Assembly (NCBI GenBank): GCA_030019255.1
Contig: JASEFK010000007.1
Span: 31,613 to 95,612, forward strand
DNA length: 64,000 nt
DNA from: Actinomycetota bacterium
Lineage (GTDB): Bacteria > Actinomycetota > Geothermincolia > Geothermincolales > RBG-13-55-18
Direction of reading: 5' to 3'
Of the stretch, positions 35,781 to 44,345 are shown one piece after another; positions within the stretch are counted from its first letter, which is position 1, and every line of letters begins with the position of its first letter. The notes beneath the pieces were generated by a model. That model worked only from the letters and a program-made list of their open reading frames with translations, was not told the origin of the DNA and made no database searches. A program made the position numbers and the translations under genes.

Positions 35781-37310
35781 TCAATCCTCCCGGGAGCGGG
35801 AAACCCCCCTGATGCGGTCCCTCACCCACAGGTAAAGGCGTGGGGATGCCCTTCTCAGGCCGTCCTTCAGGCCGTTCCAGAGCCTCTCGGAAAGACGGGC
35901 CAGGGAAACCAGCGCCCCGTGGGGAAGACGGGGGCTCAAGAAAATCCTATCCACCCCCTTCTCCAGCGCCTTCCCCAGGGGTGCCGGGAGTTCGCCAAGG
36001 AACCGGTAGACGCGCACGAAGGGGCGGAAATAATAGCGAGCGAAATAGAGCTGGTCCCGGGGAAGGGTGGGCTGGTCCACGTAACGGTCCTCGCGGTAAT
36101 CGTATACCGGGGGCACCCACCCCCTTTCCACGGCGGTCTCGAAGAGCACGGTGTCCGGATAGGGGTAATATATGGGACTCAAGGAGTGGTCCGCCCTGAT
36201 CTCCGCGTTCAGCTTGATGGTGTCCAGCACCTTTGATTTGTCCTCGAAGGGAAGGCCGACCATGTTGTAGGCCACCGTCTTGATGCCCGCCTCCCGGCAG
36301 GCCCGGAAGGCCTCCACGATCTTCTCCCGGGACATGTGGCGGTTGAGGACCTGGTTGCGGATGAAGTCGTTGCCGCTTTCCACCCCGAAGAACATTTGGT
36401 AACAGCCCGCCTCGCGGAGGAGGCGCACGATCTCCGGGGTGACCAGGTTGGCCCGGTAATTGCATATGAAGGGCAGGCCGATCTCCTTGCGGTAGAGCTC
36501 GGTGAATCTCTGGAGCCACCCTCCCTTCCAGGGGAGGATGTCGTCCCGGAAGTTCAGGTAGCGGATGTCCGGGTAGGTGGCCAGCAGCTTCTTCAGGTAC
36601 TCGATGCTGTACTCCGGGCTGTGAAAACGGGAGTAGCGGTTCTTGTTGGGATAGATGTCCCGCATCTTCTTGTTGGAACAGTAGGTGCAGCTGTAGGGAC
36701 ACCCCCGGGAAAGGATGACCACCCCGGTGTGGATGCGGGTGGAGATGAGCTTACCGGGATCGAAGAGGCCGAAATCGGGCAGGGGCAGTTCATCGATGTC
36801 CTCGATGAGGGGACGCACCGGGTTGCGGTGGATGACGCCGTCCTCCTTCACCCAGATGCTCTCCACGTCCCGAAAGTCCTCCCCGGCGTCCATCCTTTCC
36901 ACCAGCTCCAGGAGAGCCCTCTCTCCCTCGCCGCGGCAGATCATGTCCACCCCCTCGGTGGCGATGACCTCCTCGGGCAAGGTGGTGGGATGGTAGCTCC
37001 CGCAGATGACCGGGACGTCCAGGGCGTCCTTGGCCCAGAGCACGTACTCCTTGACCTGGGGATATTCCCGGGTCATGGTCACGAACCCCAGGAGGTCCGG
37101 TCCCTCCCTGCGGATGGCGGCCTGGAACTCCTCCCGGGGCACCGGGCGGGTGAGATGGTAGAGGGACACCAGGTGGCCGTGGCCCTTGAGGACCGCAGAC
37201 AGGCTGGCCAGGCCCTCCATGTACCAGCCCCCTTCCTCCACGCCCAGCATGCGGCCGGTGAGCGGGTCTATGTTCACCTTGTAGTCGGGATATACGAAAA
37301 GTATCTTCAT
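35781..37310 (-). CDS. B12-binding radical SAM protein
   Basis: 509 residues. The N-terminal part is a cobalamin-binding-like Rossmann domain (ILFVYPDYKVN, LLGFVTMTREYPQVKEYV, VICGSYHPTTLPEEV). The core motif ILSRGCPYSCTYCSNKKMR gives CxxxCxxC for the 4Fe-4S cluster. FFGVESGNDFIRNQVLNR and YNMVGLPFEDKSKVLD are typical of the MiaB/BchE-like subgroup that modifies lipids, tetrapyrroles or hopanoids. The canonical DxHxxG B12 motif is not obvious, so true cobalamin binding is uncertain. Substrate unknown. ATG at 37310 after AAGGA. Downstream of the dehydrogenase cluster but separated by 290 bp. Confidence 0.87.
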   Translation of the reverse strand: MKILFVYPDYKVNIDPLTGRMLGVEEGGWYMEGLASLSAVLKGHGHLVSLYHLTRPVPREEFQAAIRREGPDLLGFVTMTREYPQVKEYVLWAKDALDVPVICGSYHPTTLPEEVIATEGVDMICRGEGERALLELVERMDAGEDFRDVESIWVKEDGVIHRNPVRPLIEDIDELPLPDFGLFDPGKLISTRIHTGVVILSRGCPYSCTYCSNKKMRDIYPNKNRYSRFHSPEYSIEYLKKLLATYPDIRYLNFRDDILPWKGGWLQRFTELYRKEIGLPFICNYRANLVTPEIVRLLREAGCYQMFFGVESGNDFIRNQVLNRHMSREKIVEAFRACREAGIKTVAYNMVGLPFEDKSKVLDTIKLNAEIRADHSLSPIYYPYPDTVLFETAVERGWVPPVYDYREDRYVDQPTLPRDQLYFARYYFRPFVRVYRFLGELPAPLGKALEKGVDRIFLSPRLPHGALVSLARLSERLWNGLKDGLRRASPRLYLWVRDRIRGVSRSRED

Positions 37311-37385
37311 CCGTCCTTCGCTTTCTTCCGTCTTCCCCGCCCGGAAAGGAACGCCGTTCTCTCCTTCCTCGACAGTTCTATATTA

Positions 37386-37401
37386 CCCCATGGTCATGGG
37401 G
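37386..37401. repeat. Short inverted repeat upstream of the B12-radical SAM gene
   Basis: CCCCATG, two bases, CATGGGG, in the gap between the DAO-type oxidoreductase stop and the radical SAM start. No T-run; possible operator. The rest of the 291-bp gap (37311-37601) shows nothing else. Confidence 0.35.
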
Positions 37402-37601
37402 ACCGGTGGAGCCTCCCTCACCCTCGGCCCCCACCCTCACCTTTCCCGGAGGCGGAACTTCGCCCGGACCCAAACCCGGGCGCGAAGGCCGTCCCGTCCT
37501 CCCGGGGACCGGCGCCGCCCTCACCCTCGACCTCTTCTCCTTCCATGTTCTGAAAAGCGAACGCTCAACGCGCGTGAAAGCCGATGGGTACGAGGCCGCC
37601 C

Positions 37602-38774
37602 TCACTTGAAGCGGTAGAGGGAAAAGGGCGTGATGTCCAGGCTGGTCTCCCCGTCCAGGACCAGTTCGCTAATCATCTTCCCGGTGATGGGGGCCAGGCA
37701 GATGCCGTCCCCCGAGTGTCCGGTGGCCAGGAAGAACCCCCGAACACCCTTTATGGTACCCAGGATGGGAAGGCCGTCGGGAGAACAGGGCCGCAGGCCG
37801 GCGAAGCTGCGGATGACGTCCATGTCCTCCACCCAGGGGAGGTAGCGAAGTGCGTTGCGGGCGATGGCGTTCATGGCCTCGGGGGTGGTTTGGTTGTCGA
37901 AACCCACGAACTCCCGCGTGCTGCCCAGGAGCAGGTTCCCGGCCGCCGTCTGCTCGGCGGTGAAGCCCAGTCCCAGCTTCGCGGCTTCCACGTCCGCGGG
38001 CATGAGAGCCTGGATATTGGCCTTGGTGCCCAGGTATTCGGCCCCAGCCACCAGGATCTTGAGGACCGGTTCGCGGGACTCGGTGACCAGTATCTGGCCC
38101 CTCTGGGGAAGAACCGGAACGTCGACGATGATCATCTTGCCGATCTGGTTGGAGCCCACCCCCGCGGCGCAAACCACCCGCCGGGAGTGGATGTTCCCCA
38201 CCGTGGTGTGGACCTCGCGCACCCGGTTGTTGGTGACCACGATGTTCTCCACCTTGCAGCCCCGGATAATGGTGGCCCCCATTTCCTGCGCCTTCTGGGC
38301 CAGCCCCAGGGTGAGGGATATGGGATTCACCTGGGCGTCCAGGGGGCAGTAAGACCCTCCCTTGACCTCCTTGCCCACCTCGGGAAGCAGCTCCTTGAGG
38401 TCGGAGACGGTGAGGACCTCCACCTCCAACCCTTCCGCCTTCAGGGCCTTGGCCCGGGCGCGCAGTTCCTTCATCTGGTCCTGGCTGGTGGCCAGGAGGA
38501 GCCCGCCGCACCGGCGGTATTCGATGTCCACTTCCAGGTCCTCGGCCAGGGCAGGGAAGAGCTGTGCGCTCTCCATGGCCAGGCGGAGGTGAGGACCCGG
38601 CGTCTTGGTCTGCAGGGAGATAAAACCGTCGCAGGCTCCGGAAGCTCCCGCGGCCAGGTCGTCTTCCTCGACGATCATCACCTCCGCGCCCTCCCGGCTG
38701 AGGTAGTAAGCCACGGCGGCACCGATGACCCCGCCCCCTATGACCACCACTTCCGAGCTCATTACCTCAGGCAT
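37602..38774 (-). CDS. FAD-dependent amino-acid oxidoreductase (DAO family), catalytic subunit of a dehydrogenase complex
   Basis: About 390 residues. VVVIGGGVIGAAVAYYLSREG is the dinucleotide-binding fold (shown here across two neighbouring motifs), GASGACDGFISLQTKT replaces the usual GASxRNxG, and LRPCSPDGLPILG then FLATGHSGDGICLAP close the FAD site. The family includes glycine oxidase, sarcosine oxidase beta and the beta subunit of dye-linked L-proline dehydrogenase. Likely oxidises a secondary or simple amino acid and passes electrons to the partners encoded upstream. Start ambiguous between ATG 38774 (overlaps the previous gene by 8 bp) and ATG 38762. Confidence 0.88.
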   Translation of the reverse strand: MPEVMSSEVVVIGGGVIGAAVAYYLSREGAEVMIVEEDDLAAGASGACDGFISLQTKTPGPHLRLAMESAQLFPALAEDLEVDIEYRRCGGLLLATSQDQMKELRARAKALKAEGLEVEVLTVSDLKELLPEVGKEVKGGSYCPLDAQVNPISLTLGLAQKAQEMGATIIRGCKVENIVVTNNRVREVHTTVGNIHSRRVVCAAGVGSNQIGKMIIVDVPVLPQRGQILVTESREPVLKILVAGAEYLGTKANIQALMPADVEAAKLGLGFTAEQTAAGNLLLGSTREFVGFDNQTTPEAMNAIARNALRYLPWVEDMDVIRSFAGLRPCSPDGLPILGTIKGVRGFFLATGHSGDGICLAPITGKMISELVLDGETSLDITPFSLYRFK

Positions 38775-39549
38775 TTCCTCCCCCCAGAAAACCCAGTTTT
38801 ACCGGTCGAACCGGCGGACGAACCCTGAAGGAACCGATTTCCTCCCCTTCCCTCCCGGTGGCCTCCGCCAGCTCCTGCCGCAGGGAGGATTGGCAGAACA
38901 TCCCCTGGCAGTAACCCAGGCCTACGCGGGACGCTCTCCTCAGAGAGGGGAGGGATTTTAACCCAGTCCGCAGGATGTCCCTCACCCTCTCCAGGGGGAC
39001 ATCCTCGCAACGGCACAACGGGTAGTCCGCGAGCGACGGTAACTTGTCCACCTCCCGGAAACCATCCCGTTCCATAAGTCGGTATCGCACTCCCCTTACC
39101 TTTAGGGCCACCGATTCCGGCACCCTCACGGTCACCAGCAGGGTGGGCGCTCCCCCTCCCAGCGCCCTTATCTTTAGTATCTTCCCCCCGGTTAGCGCTT
39201 TTCCCTCCCCGTCTACCACTTGGACCTCCTCGCCCTCCACCGGTCTTTCGCCCATCTCGTAGGGCACGGTAACCCTGGCAAACCCGCTCTTTTCCCTGCG
39301 GTCCAGGAGAAACACGGCCATCCCCGGGCACAGGGCCACGCACCGCCCGCACCCGTTGCAGGCCTGTGGGTCGAAGCGGGGGGCGGCGCAGATATCGGGC
39401 CCCACCCGGATGGCCCCGGTGGGACAGGCTTCCTCGCAGGGATTGCAGGGGATCTCCTCGCGGCAGTCCACCACGGCCACGGCTCCGTCCACGGCCGCCT
39501 CCCAGGAACTCCGCCAGAGGTCTCCCTCGCCAGGGATGTCAGGGCTCAT
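38767..39549 (-). CDS. Ferredoxin-type iron-sulfur subunit with C-terminal BFD-like [2Fe-2S] domain
   Basis: 260 residues. Two cysteine clusters for 4Fe-4S centres (CNPCEEACPTGA and CNGCGRCVALCPG) lie in the first 85 residues. The C-terminus has CRCEDVPLERVRDILRTGL and GYCQGMFCQ, the BFD-type [2Fe-2S] site (CxC ... CxxxxC). Probably the electron-transfer subunit between the two flavoproteins. Combining ferredoxin and BFD modules in one chain is known in amino-acid dehydrogenase clusters. Starts at 39549 and ends overlapping the DAO gene. Confidence 0.85.
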   Translation of the reverse strand: MSPDIPGEGDLWRSSWEAAVDGAVAVVDCREEIPCNPCEEACPTGAIRVGPDICAAPRFDPQACNGCGRCVALCPGMAVFLLDRREKSGFARVTVPYEMGERPVEGEEVQVVDGEGKALTGGKILKIRALGGGAPTLLVTVRVPESVALKVRGVRYRLMERDGFREVDKLPSLADYPLCRCEDVPLERVRDILRTGLKSLPSLRRASRVGLGYCQGMFCQSSLRQELAEATGREGEEIGSFRVRPPVRPVKLGFLGGGNA

Positions 39550-39561
39550 CTTTCGCCTCCC

Positions 39562-40701
39562 CTACCGCTTTTTGAGTCGCCCCTTCCGGCGGACCCGGTC
39601 GCCGTCCTCCCTCCCTCTTGCGGAACCGGGAAGGGAACAGAGCCGCTCCTTGGCCCTCCGGCGGGGCTCCCCGAAGGGCCCTCCGCGCAGGAGCTCCAAC
39701 CTGGCCCCGATCTCCCTCATCCTGGCCGCCGCCTTCCCAGGGTCCAGGACCCCCGCGTCCCGGGCCGCCGCCAGTCCCGCCAACCGACCCTCGTCCATGG
39801 CCACCGAGGCTTCCTCTACTCCCGCCAGGTCTCCGGCCACGTAAACCCCCGGATGGTCGGTGCGCATTTCCCGGTCATGCCATGGAAGAAATCCGCCCAG
39901 TTCCGGAACGTGGACTAACCGGCATCCCCGCATGGCCGCCAGTTCTGCCTGGGGCGCCATGCCCACGGCGAGACAGAGGGTGTCCACCAGGAAGCGCTTC
40001 AGGGCCCCGGTCTCCATGTCCTCCACAAGGACCGATTCCACCTCCTTTCCTCCTTCGGCGGCCACGACGCGGTGGCGCAGGAAAAGGGGCACGCCCTCCC
40101 GGCGCAGGCGTTCCGCGTGGACCAGGTAACCCCCCACCCGGCGGCTCACCTCGATCACCCCCGCCACCTCCATGCCCGCCTGCAGCAGCTGGTAGGCCAC
40201 GATGAGTCCCACGTTCCCGGCCCCCACCATGAGCGCCCTTTTGCCCGGCAGGACGCCGTGCAGGTTGACCAGCGTTTGGGCCGCCCCAGCGCCCATGACC
40301 CCCGGCAGGGTCCAGCCCGGGAAAGGAAAGCTTCTCTCCACGGCCCCCGTGGCCAGGATGGTGGCCCCTGGCCGGAGGAGGAAGACGCCCTCGCCCCCGT
40401 CCACCAGGAGGCGGCCGTCCCGGAAGAAACCCAGCACCCTGTGTCCCAGGCGTATTTCCGCTCCCCCCTCGAGACAGCCGGACACCAGCTCCACAGCGAT
40501 TTCGAAGCCCCTTTTTCCCGCCCCGTGTTCCCGGGAACCGAAGAAACGGTGGATCTGCTTGACCAGCTGACCTCCCCCCTGCGAACCCTCGTCCAGCACC
40601 AGGGGAGGAAGGCCGGCCCCCGCCGCCTCCATAGCCGCGCACAGACCAGCCGGACCGGCTCCTACCACCACCAGGGGGCGGCTCTCCTCGTGGAGGTTCA
40701 T
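39562..40701 (-). CDS. FAD/NAD(P)-binding oxidoreductase subunit (HcnB/OoxA/PDH-alpha-like)
   Basis: 379 residues. Two Rossmann motifs: LVVVGAGPAGLCAAMEAAGAG at the N-terminus binds FAD and KRALMVGAGNVGLIVAYQL about residue 165 binds NAD(P) or a second nucleotide. GQLVKQIHRFFGS and GVYVAGDLAGVEEA are family blocks. Relatives form the alpha subunit of hydrogen cyanide synthase, opine/hydroxyproline dehydrogenase and archaeal dye-linked proline dehydrogenase. The ATG at 40701 overlaps the small [2Fe-2S] subunit stop by four bases. The C-terminal 40 residues are basic and Arg-rich. Confidence 0.87.
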   Translation of the reverse strand: MNLHEESRPLVVVGAGPAGLCAAMEAAGAGLPPLVLDEGSQGGGQLVKQIHRFFGSREHGAGKRGFEIAVELVSGCLEGGAEIRLGHRVLGFFRDGRLLVDGGEGVFLLRPGATILATGAVERSFPFPGWTLPGVMGAGAAQTLVNLHGVLPGKRALMVGAGNVGLIVAYQLLQAGMEVAGVIEVSRRVGGYLVHAERLRREGVPLFLRHRVVAAEGGKEVESVLVEDMETGALKRFLVDTLCLAVGMAPQAELAAMRGCRLVHVPELGGFLPWHDREMRTDHPGVYVAGDLAGVEEASVAMDEGRLAGLAAARDAGVLDPGKAAARMREIGARLELLRGGPFGEPRRRAKERLCSLPGSARGREDGDRVRRKGRLKKR

Positions 40702-41015
40702 GCCTTTCCCCCTCCCGGTGTGCGCAGGCGCATCCCCTCCTCGACCGGGGTGAGGCAAGTCAGGACCATCCCCCTGCCTTCCAACAGCATCCGGCACTCC
40801 GTGCACCTGCCGATCATGCAGAAGGGCCCCCGGGGTTCCCCGCTACCCGTGTAATGGGCGATGCGGATACCGGAAGCGAAGAGGGCCGCGGCCACGGGTT
40901 CTCCTTCCCGCGCGCTCAGGGGTCTGCCGTCCAGGTAGATGGTGACCTCCCTCCCGCGCGGGGGTTCGCCGAGCACCGGGTGTCCGCGCACCCGCATATC
41001 GCGATCGCCCACCAT
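40698..41015 (-). CDS. Small [2Fe-2S] subunit (HcnA / sarcosine oxidase alpha N-terminal type)
   Basis: 105 residues from the chosen ATG. VTIYLDGRPLSAREGEPVAA is the ubiquitin-like ferredoxin start, and PFCMIGRCTECRMLLEG plus a later VLTCLTP supply the four cluster cysteines. In relatives this module is either a separate small protein or the N-terminus of the alpha subunit. The ATG at 41015 has AAGGGAAGG eight bases upstream and gives an N-terminus like its relatives; a GTG at 41084 in the same frame is the alternative. First gene of the four-gene dehydrogenase operon. Confidence 0.82.
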   Translation of the reverse strand: MVGDRDMRVRGHPVLGEPPRGREVTIYLDGRPLSAREGEPVAAALFASGIRIAHYTGSGEPRGPFCMIGRCTECRMLLEGRGMVLTCLTPVEEGMRLRTPGGGKA

Positions 41016-41542
41016 GGCGCCTTCCCTTTTTTCCCTCGATCCTCTAACCACCTTCTCAATCTCGCTTAAGACGGGCGCGGCCACCCTTCCCGACGGATAA
41101 TGCTAAAACACCTAAATATTAACCCCCTTCCAGGAGGGTCGTCCAAGCCCTTCGTCCGATGAGCACCGCCATCCTCCCGGACACCGAGGGCCGGCGGATA
41201 GGTCATGGACCGGAGAACCCGCCTCGAGGTTCAGACTTGATTCCTCCTCCTTCACCCCTTCGAACCTGGGGTGGTTTATATATTCCGCTAACGCCTCGCT
41301 CTTTCAGGAACAGCGGGCTCGGCACAGGTCGGAGAACCCGTTTCAAGACGCCGGCCCGAATCCCCGCCCCTCACAGCAAGAAGCCATCAGATGGTACCTG
41401 GCCCCCTTCCCGCACAAGACACGACTTATTTCCTCACCAAACGGTCTGACGGTCGCCGGAAAGGTAAGCGGACGCCGCCCCTCGCCAAATGCGCTCTGGA
41501 GGCAGCAAGATGTGGATGGCCGAAACGCTTGTTGGAGAATGC
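41016..41542. other. Gap between the dehydrogenase operon and the MerR-TetR regulator
   Basis: No gene seen. AT-rich stretch at 41100-41125 (minus strand TTAATATTTAG, CATTATCC) may carry the dehydrogenase promoter, but no clean -35/-10 pair is present. No hairpin terminator was noticed after the regulator gene. Confidence 0.4.
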
Positions 41543-42481
41543 TCAATCGGGCTTCAGGGCCCGGGTCACGAACTCGATGGATTCCTGGGTAATCTCGTCT
41601 ATGTCGTGTTTCAGGGGATCCTCCATCCAGAAGTTGGCCAGGCGTACCAGCTGGCCCATGATGGCGCTGGCGGCTATGGCCGGGTTGACCTTGCGGATGG
41701 TGCCATCGCGTATCCCGCGGGCGATGGTGGCTCGCAGGTCCTCGGCGATGGTCATGGTCATCTGGGAAAGCTTGCGGTCGAAAGAAAGGTCGCCGGTGAC
41801 CGCTCCCTCCAGGTATAAGTTGTATATCTCCCGGTTCTCCACGATAAGCTTGAAGGCCACCGGAATGGCGATCTTGATCCTCTCCAGCATGTCGTCCACG
41901 GAGGCTATCTCCCTGGCCACCCGTGCCCGGAACACGCGGACCCCCTCCTCGGCCAGGTCCATGAGGAGATCCTCCTTGCCGGAGTAGAGCTCGTAGAACT
42001 CGCCCATGGAAACGCCGGCAGCGTTCACTATGTCCTTCTCGGTGGTGAAATGATACCCCTTGCGGGAGAAGAGCCTCACCCCCGCCTCCATGATCTTCTC
42101 CCTGACCCCGACCTTTTTCGCGGACTCGGAGGGAGCCTCAGCCGCCCCTTCCGCTGCTTCCAGGCCGCGGTCTATCTCCCTCCATATCTCCATCTTGGCG
42201 GCCATGATCTCCTTTATCCTCTCCAGGGGCAGGTGCTTCTGGAGCTGCAGCCGCTTGATATAGTTGATCATCTGCACGTAGGAGGGGTGGTAATAGGCCA
42301 TGTTGCGATGGGTCTTCAGTGGAGGTGGAAGCAAGCCCATGCGCACGTAGTAGTTGATGGCCGAGGTGGAGACACCGGTTGCCTTGGCCACCTGAGAGAC
42401 CTTCAGGAGGTTTCGGGTATCGGGAGCTTTCCTGCCTCCGGTCCCCTTACCCTCACGGGAAGCGCGTTTCTTTCCGGGCAT
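41543..42481 (-). CDS. MerR-TetR fusion transcriptional regulator
   Basis: 312 residues with two different DNA-binding heads. Residues about 25-95 form a MerR-type winged helix (LLKVSQVAKATGVSTSAINY, then YYVRMGLLPPP, and IKRLQLQKHLPLERIKEI). Residues about 125-175 form a TetR helix-turn-helix (VREKIMEAGVRLFSRKGYHF, then KDIVNAAGVSMGEFYELYSG), followed by a normal-looking TetR ligand/dimer domain ending FVTRALKPD. No frameshift or stop separates the halves. It is upstream of the dehydrogenase operon on the same strand and may control it (inference). No Shine-Dalgarno precedes the ATG at 42481, and the promoter ends seven bases before it, implying a leaderless mRNA. Confidence 0.88.
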   Translation of the reverse strand: MPGKKRASREGKGTGGRKAPDTRNLLKVSQVAKATGVSTSAINYYVRMGLLPPPLKTHRNMAYYHPSYVQMINYIKRLQLQKHLPLERIKEIMAAKMEIWREIDRGLEAAEGAAEAPSESAKKVGVREKIMEAGVRLFSRKGYHFTTEKDIVNAAGVSMGEFYELYSGKEDLLMDLAEEGVRVFRARVAREIASVDDMLERIKIAIPVAFKLIVENREIYNLYLEGAVTGDLSFDRKLSQMTMTIAEDLRATIARGIRDGTIRKVNPAIAASAIMGQLVRLANFWMEDPLKHDIDEITQESIEFVTRALKPD

Positions 42482-42515
42482 ATATTAAGTATAGGTTAAT
42501 ATCTTTGAAATGCAA
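42482..42515 (-). promoter_or_regulatory. Leaderless promoter with dyad operator for the MerR-TetR gene
   Basis: -35 TTGCAT (42515-42510), 16 bases, -10 TATACT (42493-42488); the ATG begins at 42481, where transcription would start. ATATTAA, seven bases, TTAATAT (42482-42502) is a perfect inverted repeat covering the -10 and start site, well placed for autorepression. Confidence 0.6.
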
Positions 42516-42558
42516 GACCCCCTGTGCCGCGGCGAGGAAGCTTTCTCGAGAGGCGGGC

Positions 42559-43956
42559 TCAGCGGAAGGCCGTCTGGTGATCGAAGATGACTAGGCCGCT
42601 GGGAAGCTTGGGATGGAAATAGGAACTCTTGTGGGGCATCCTCTCACCGCCCTCGGCGATCCTCCAGATGTCCTCCATACACGTCGGCCTCACCAGGAAG
42701 GCGGCCGCGGCTTCTCCCTTCACCACCGCGTCCAGGGCCCGGCTCTCCCAGGGCGTGTAACGCAGCTTGCCCTCCTCGGCCAGCTTATCCGTATCCAGCC
42801 CCAGGCATTGCCCGAGGGCCAGCGCGTGAAGGACGGAGATATCCAGCTCCTTCCACTGTCGGCTCTCTCCACCCGGAATCACCCTGTGGGGCTCCACTCC
42901 CGGCCGAAGGATGAACCGCATCAACCCCTCCCTGGTGGCCAGGAGGAAAGCCGGCCTCCCCGCCCCCCGGATGGTCTCCGCCAGGGAACCCTCCCTCCGG
43001 CCCGCGTCCCCAGGCAGGGGGAAAGCGTCGAAGAACGGGGACAGCCTCTCCTCTACCTCCCGCAGTCCGAAAAAGGGTGATTCCAGCACGCGGTGCACGG
43101 GAAGGACTAGGAGTCCCGGGTCCTCCGTCCTCACCATGGTCACGGACACGTAACCCGCCGCCTCATGGGGATCGGCGTCGGCGCCGGTCTCCTGGCTGTA
43201 GGCCAGCGCCGTCTCGTAACGGTGGTGCCCGTCGGCGATGATCAGCCGACGGCCGGACACGGCCCGGACGAGGGCCTTCACTCCCTCCGAGGAATCCAGC
43301 CTCCACAGGCGGTGCTCCACTCCCTCGTCGTCCAGGAACTCGAGGAGGGGAGAACTCGCGGTGGCCTCCTCGAGCAGGGACAGCACCTCCTCCCCGGGGT
43401 CCCGGAAGATGGTGAACACCTGGCTGAAATTGGCCCGACAGGACCGCAGCAGGTGCAGCCTCTCCCGGCGGACGTTGTGGAAGGTTTTTTCGTGGGGCAG
43501 AACCGAGGTCCCCGGGGGCTGGCAGCGCAGGGCGGCTATCAGGCCGGTGCGGGACAGGGTCCCCCCCAGGGGCGAGGAGAAGGTCTGGCGGTGGACGTAA
43601 AAGCCGGGTTCGCTATCCGGAACCAGGACCTCTCCCATCTTCCAGGCCCGGAACAGGGCGGCGGAGCGGTTCCAGAAGCGGGATTCCCCGGGTTCCACCT
43701 GGAGTATGAGGCGCACTATGTTGTAGGGGGAACGCGACAGGAGCTGTTCCCTACGCCGGTCATCGATGACGTCGTAAGGTGGCGCCACCACCCGGGACAC
43801 GTCCTCCACCACCAGGGGATTATATAAGGTCCCCCGGAAGGGCCTTATCTCCACCACTTCCGATCTCCCATTATTTGGCAGATAACTCTCGGGCCAGGTC
43901 ACTTTATTTGGAACATTATACTTAACCCCACCTGCGCTGTATACGCGATCCTTCAC
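42559..43956 (-). CDS. DUF1015 family protein
   Basis: 465 residues, slightly longer than the usual 410-430. IRPFRGTLYNP and VAPPYDVIDDRRREQLLSRS are the family start; LIIADGHHRYETALAY is its best-conserved motif, with adjacent His residues and an acidic residue that look like a metal or active site. SVLPHEKTFHNVRRERLHLL is another family block. The family is widespread in anaerobes, often near serine/phosphoserine genes, and has no established activity. GTG at 43956 is chosen for GGGGAGGT four bases upstream; ATG 44007 in frame has none. Codon use is normal. Confidence 0.85.
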   Translation of the reverse strand: MKDRVYSAGGVKYNVPNKVTWPESYLPNNGRSEVVEIRPFRGTLYNPLVVEDVSRVVAPPYDVIDDRRREQLLSRSPYNIVRLILQVEPGESRFWNRSAALFRAWKMGEVLVPDSEPGFYVHRQTFSSPLGGTLSRTGLIAALRCQPPGTSVLPHEKTFHNVRRERLHLLRSCRANFSQVFTIFRDPGEEVLSLLEEATASSPLLEFLDDEGVEHRLWRLDSSEGVKALVRAVSGRRLIIADGHHRYETALAYSQETGADADPHEAAGYVSVTMVRTEDPGLLVLPVHRVLESPFFGLREVEERLSPFFDAFPLPGDAGRREGSLAETIRGAGRPAFLLATREGLMRFILRPGVEPHRVIPGGESRQWKELDISVLHALALGQCLGLDTDKLAEEGKLRYTPWESRALDAVVKGEAAAAFLVRPTCMEDIWRIAEGGERMPHKSSYFHPKLPSGLVIFDHQTAFR

Positions 43957-44112
43957 CGTGACCTCCCCTCCATCTGCGCGGGCGTTACCGCCTTTCCCCG
44001 TTGCCATGAAGCCCCGTCACCCATATTCGCCACCGGTACGCTCCTTACCTTCAGCCTCGCTTCTCATACTCCGAAAACCGATATGTTGCCCGGAGTCGCC
44101 CTCGCGGATACC

Positions 44113-44147
44113 GGGGCAAATGGGTTTTGAACTGCGGGGAGGCTTGT
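44113..44147. repeat. 35-bp direct repeat, copy 1, upstream of the MerR gene
   Basis: Starts GGGGCAAATGGG and ends GGCTTGT; matches 44233-44267 at 32 of 35 positions, offset exactly 120 bp. It keeps a TTGAAC but has no -10 after it. Confidence 0.65.
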
Positions 44148-44232
44148 GTCGATCACGCGCCTTTCCTTTATACCTGCTTCGTATCTCTGGAAAGATTAAT
44201 GGGCCTTGTGGTGTCGTCGGTTTTCGGTTTAC

Positions 44233-44275
44233 GGGGCAAATGGGTATTGAACCGCGGGGAAGCTTGTAATAATAA
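44233..44275 (+). promoter_or_regulatory. MerR-gene promoter inside 35-bp repeat copy 2
   Basis: Repeat copy 2 is 44233-44267. TTGAAC (44247-44252), 17 bases, TAATAA (44270-44275), 70 bp before the MerR ATG. The inverted pair CCGAAAACCGA (44071-44081) and TCGGTTTTCGG (44217-44227) also flanks this region between DUF1015 and the MerR gene. Confidence 0.5.
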
Positions 44276-44345
44276 TAGGTCATACCGAACGCGGCTCATT
44301 TCGTTCCCAGCGCGTCCACCGTTCACGACCACCCTGGAGGGCGAC

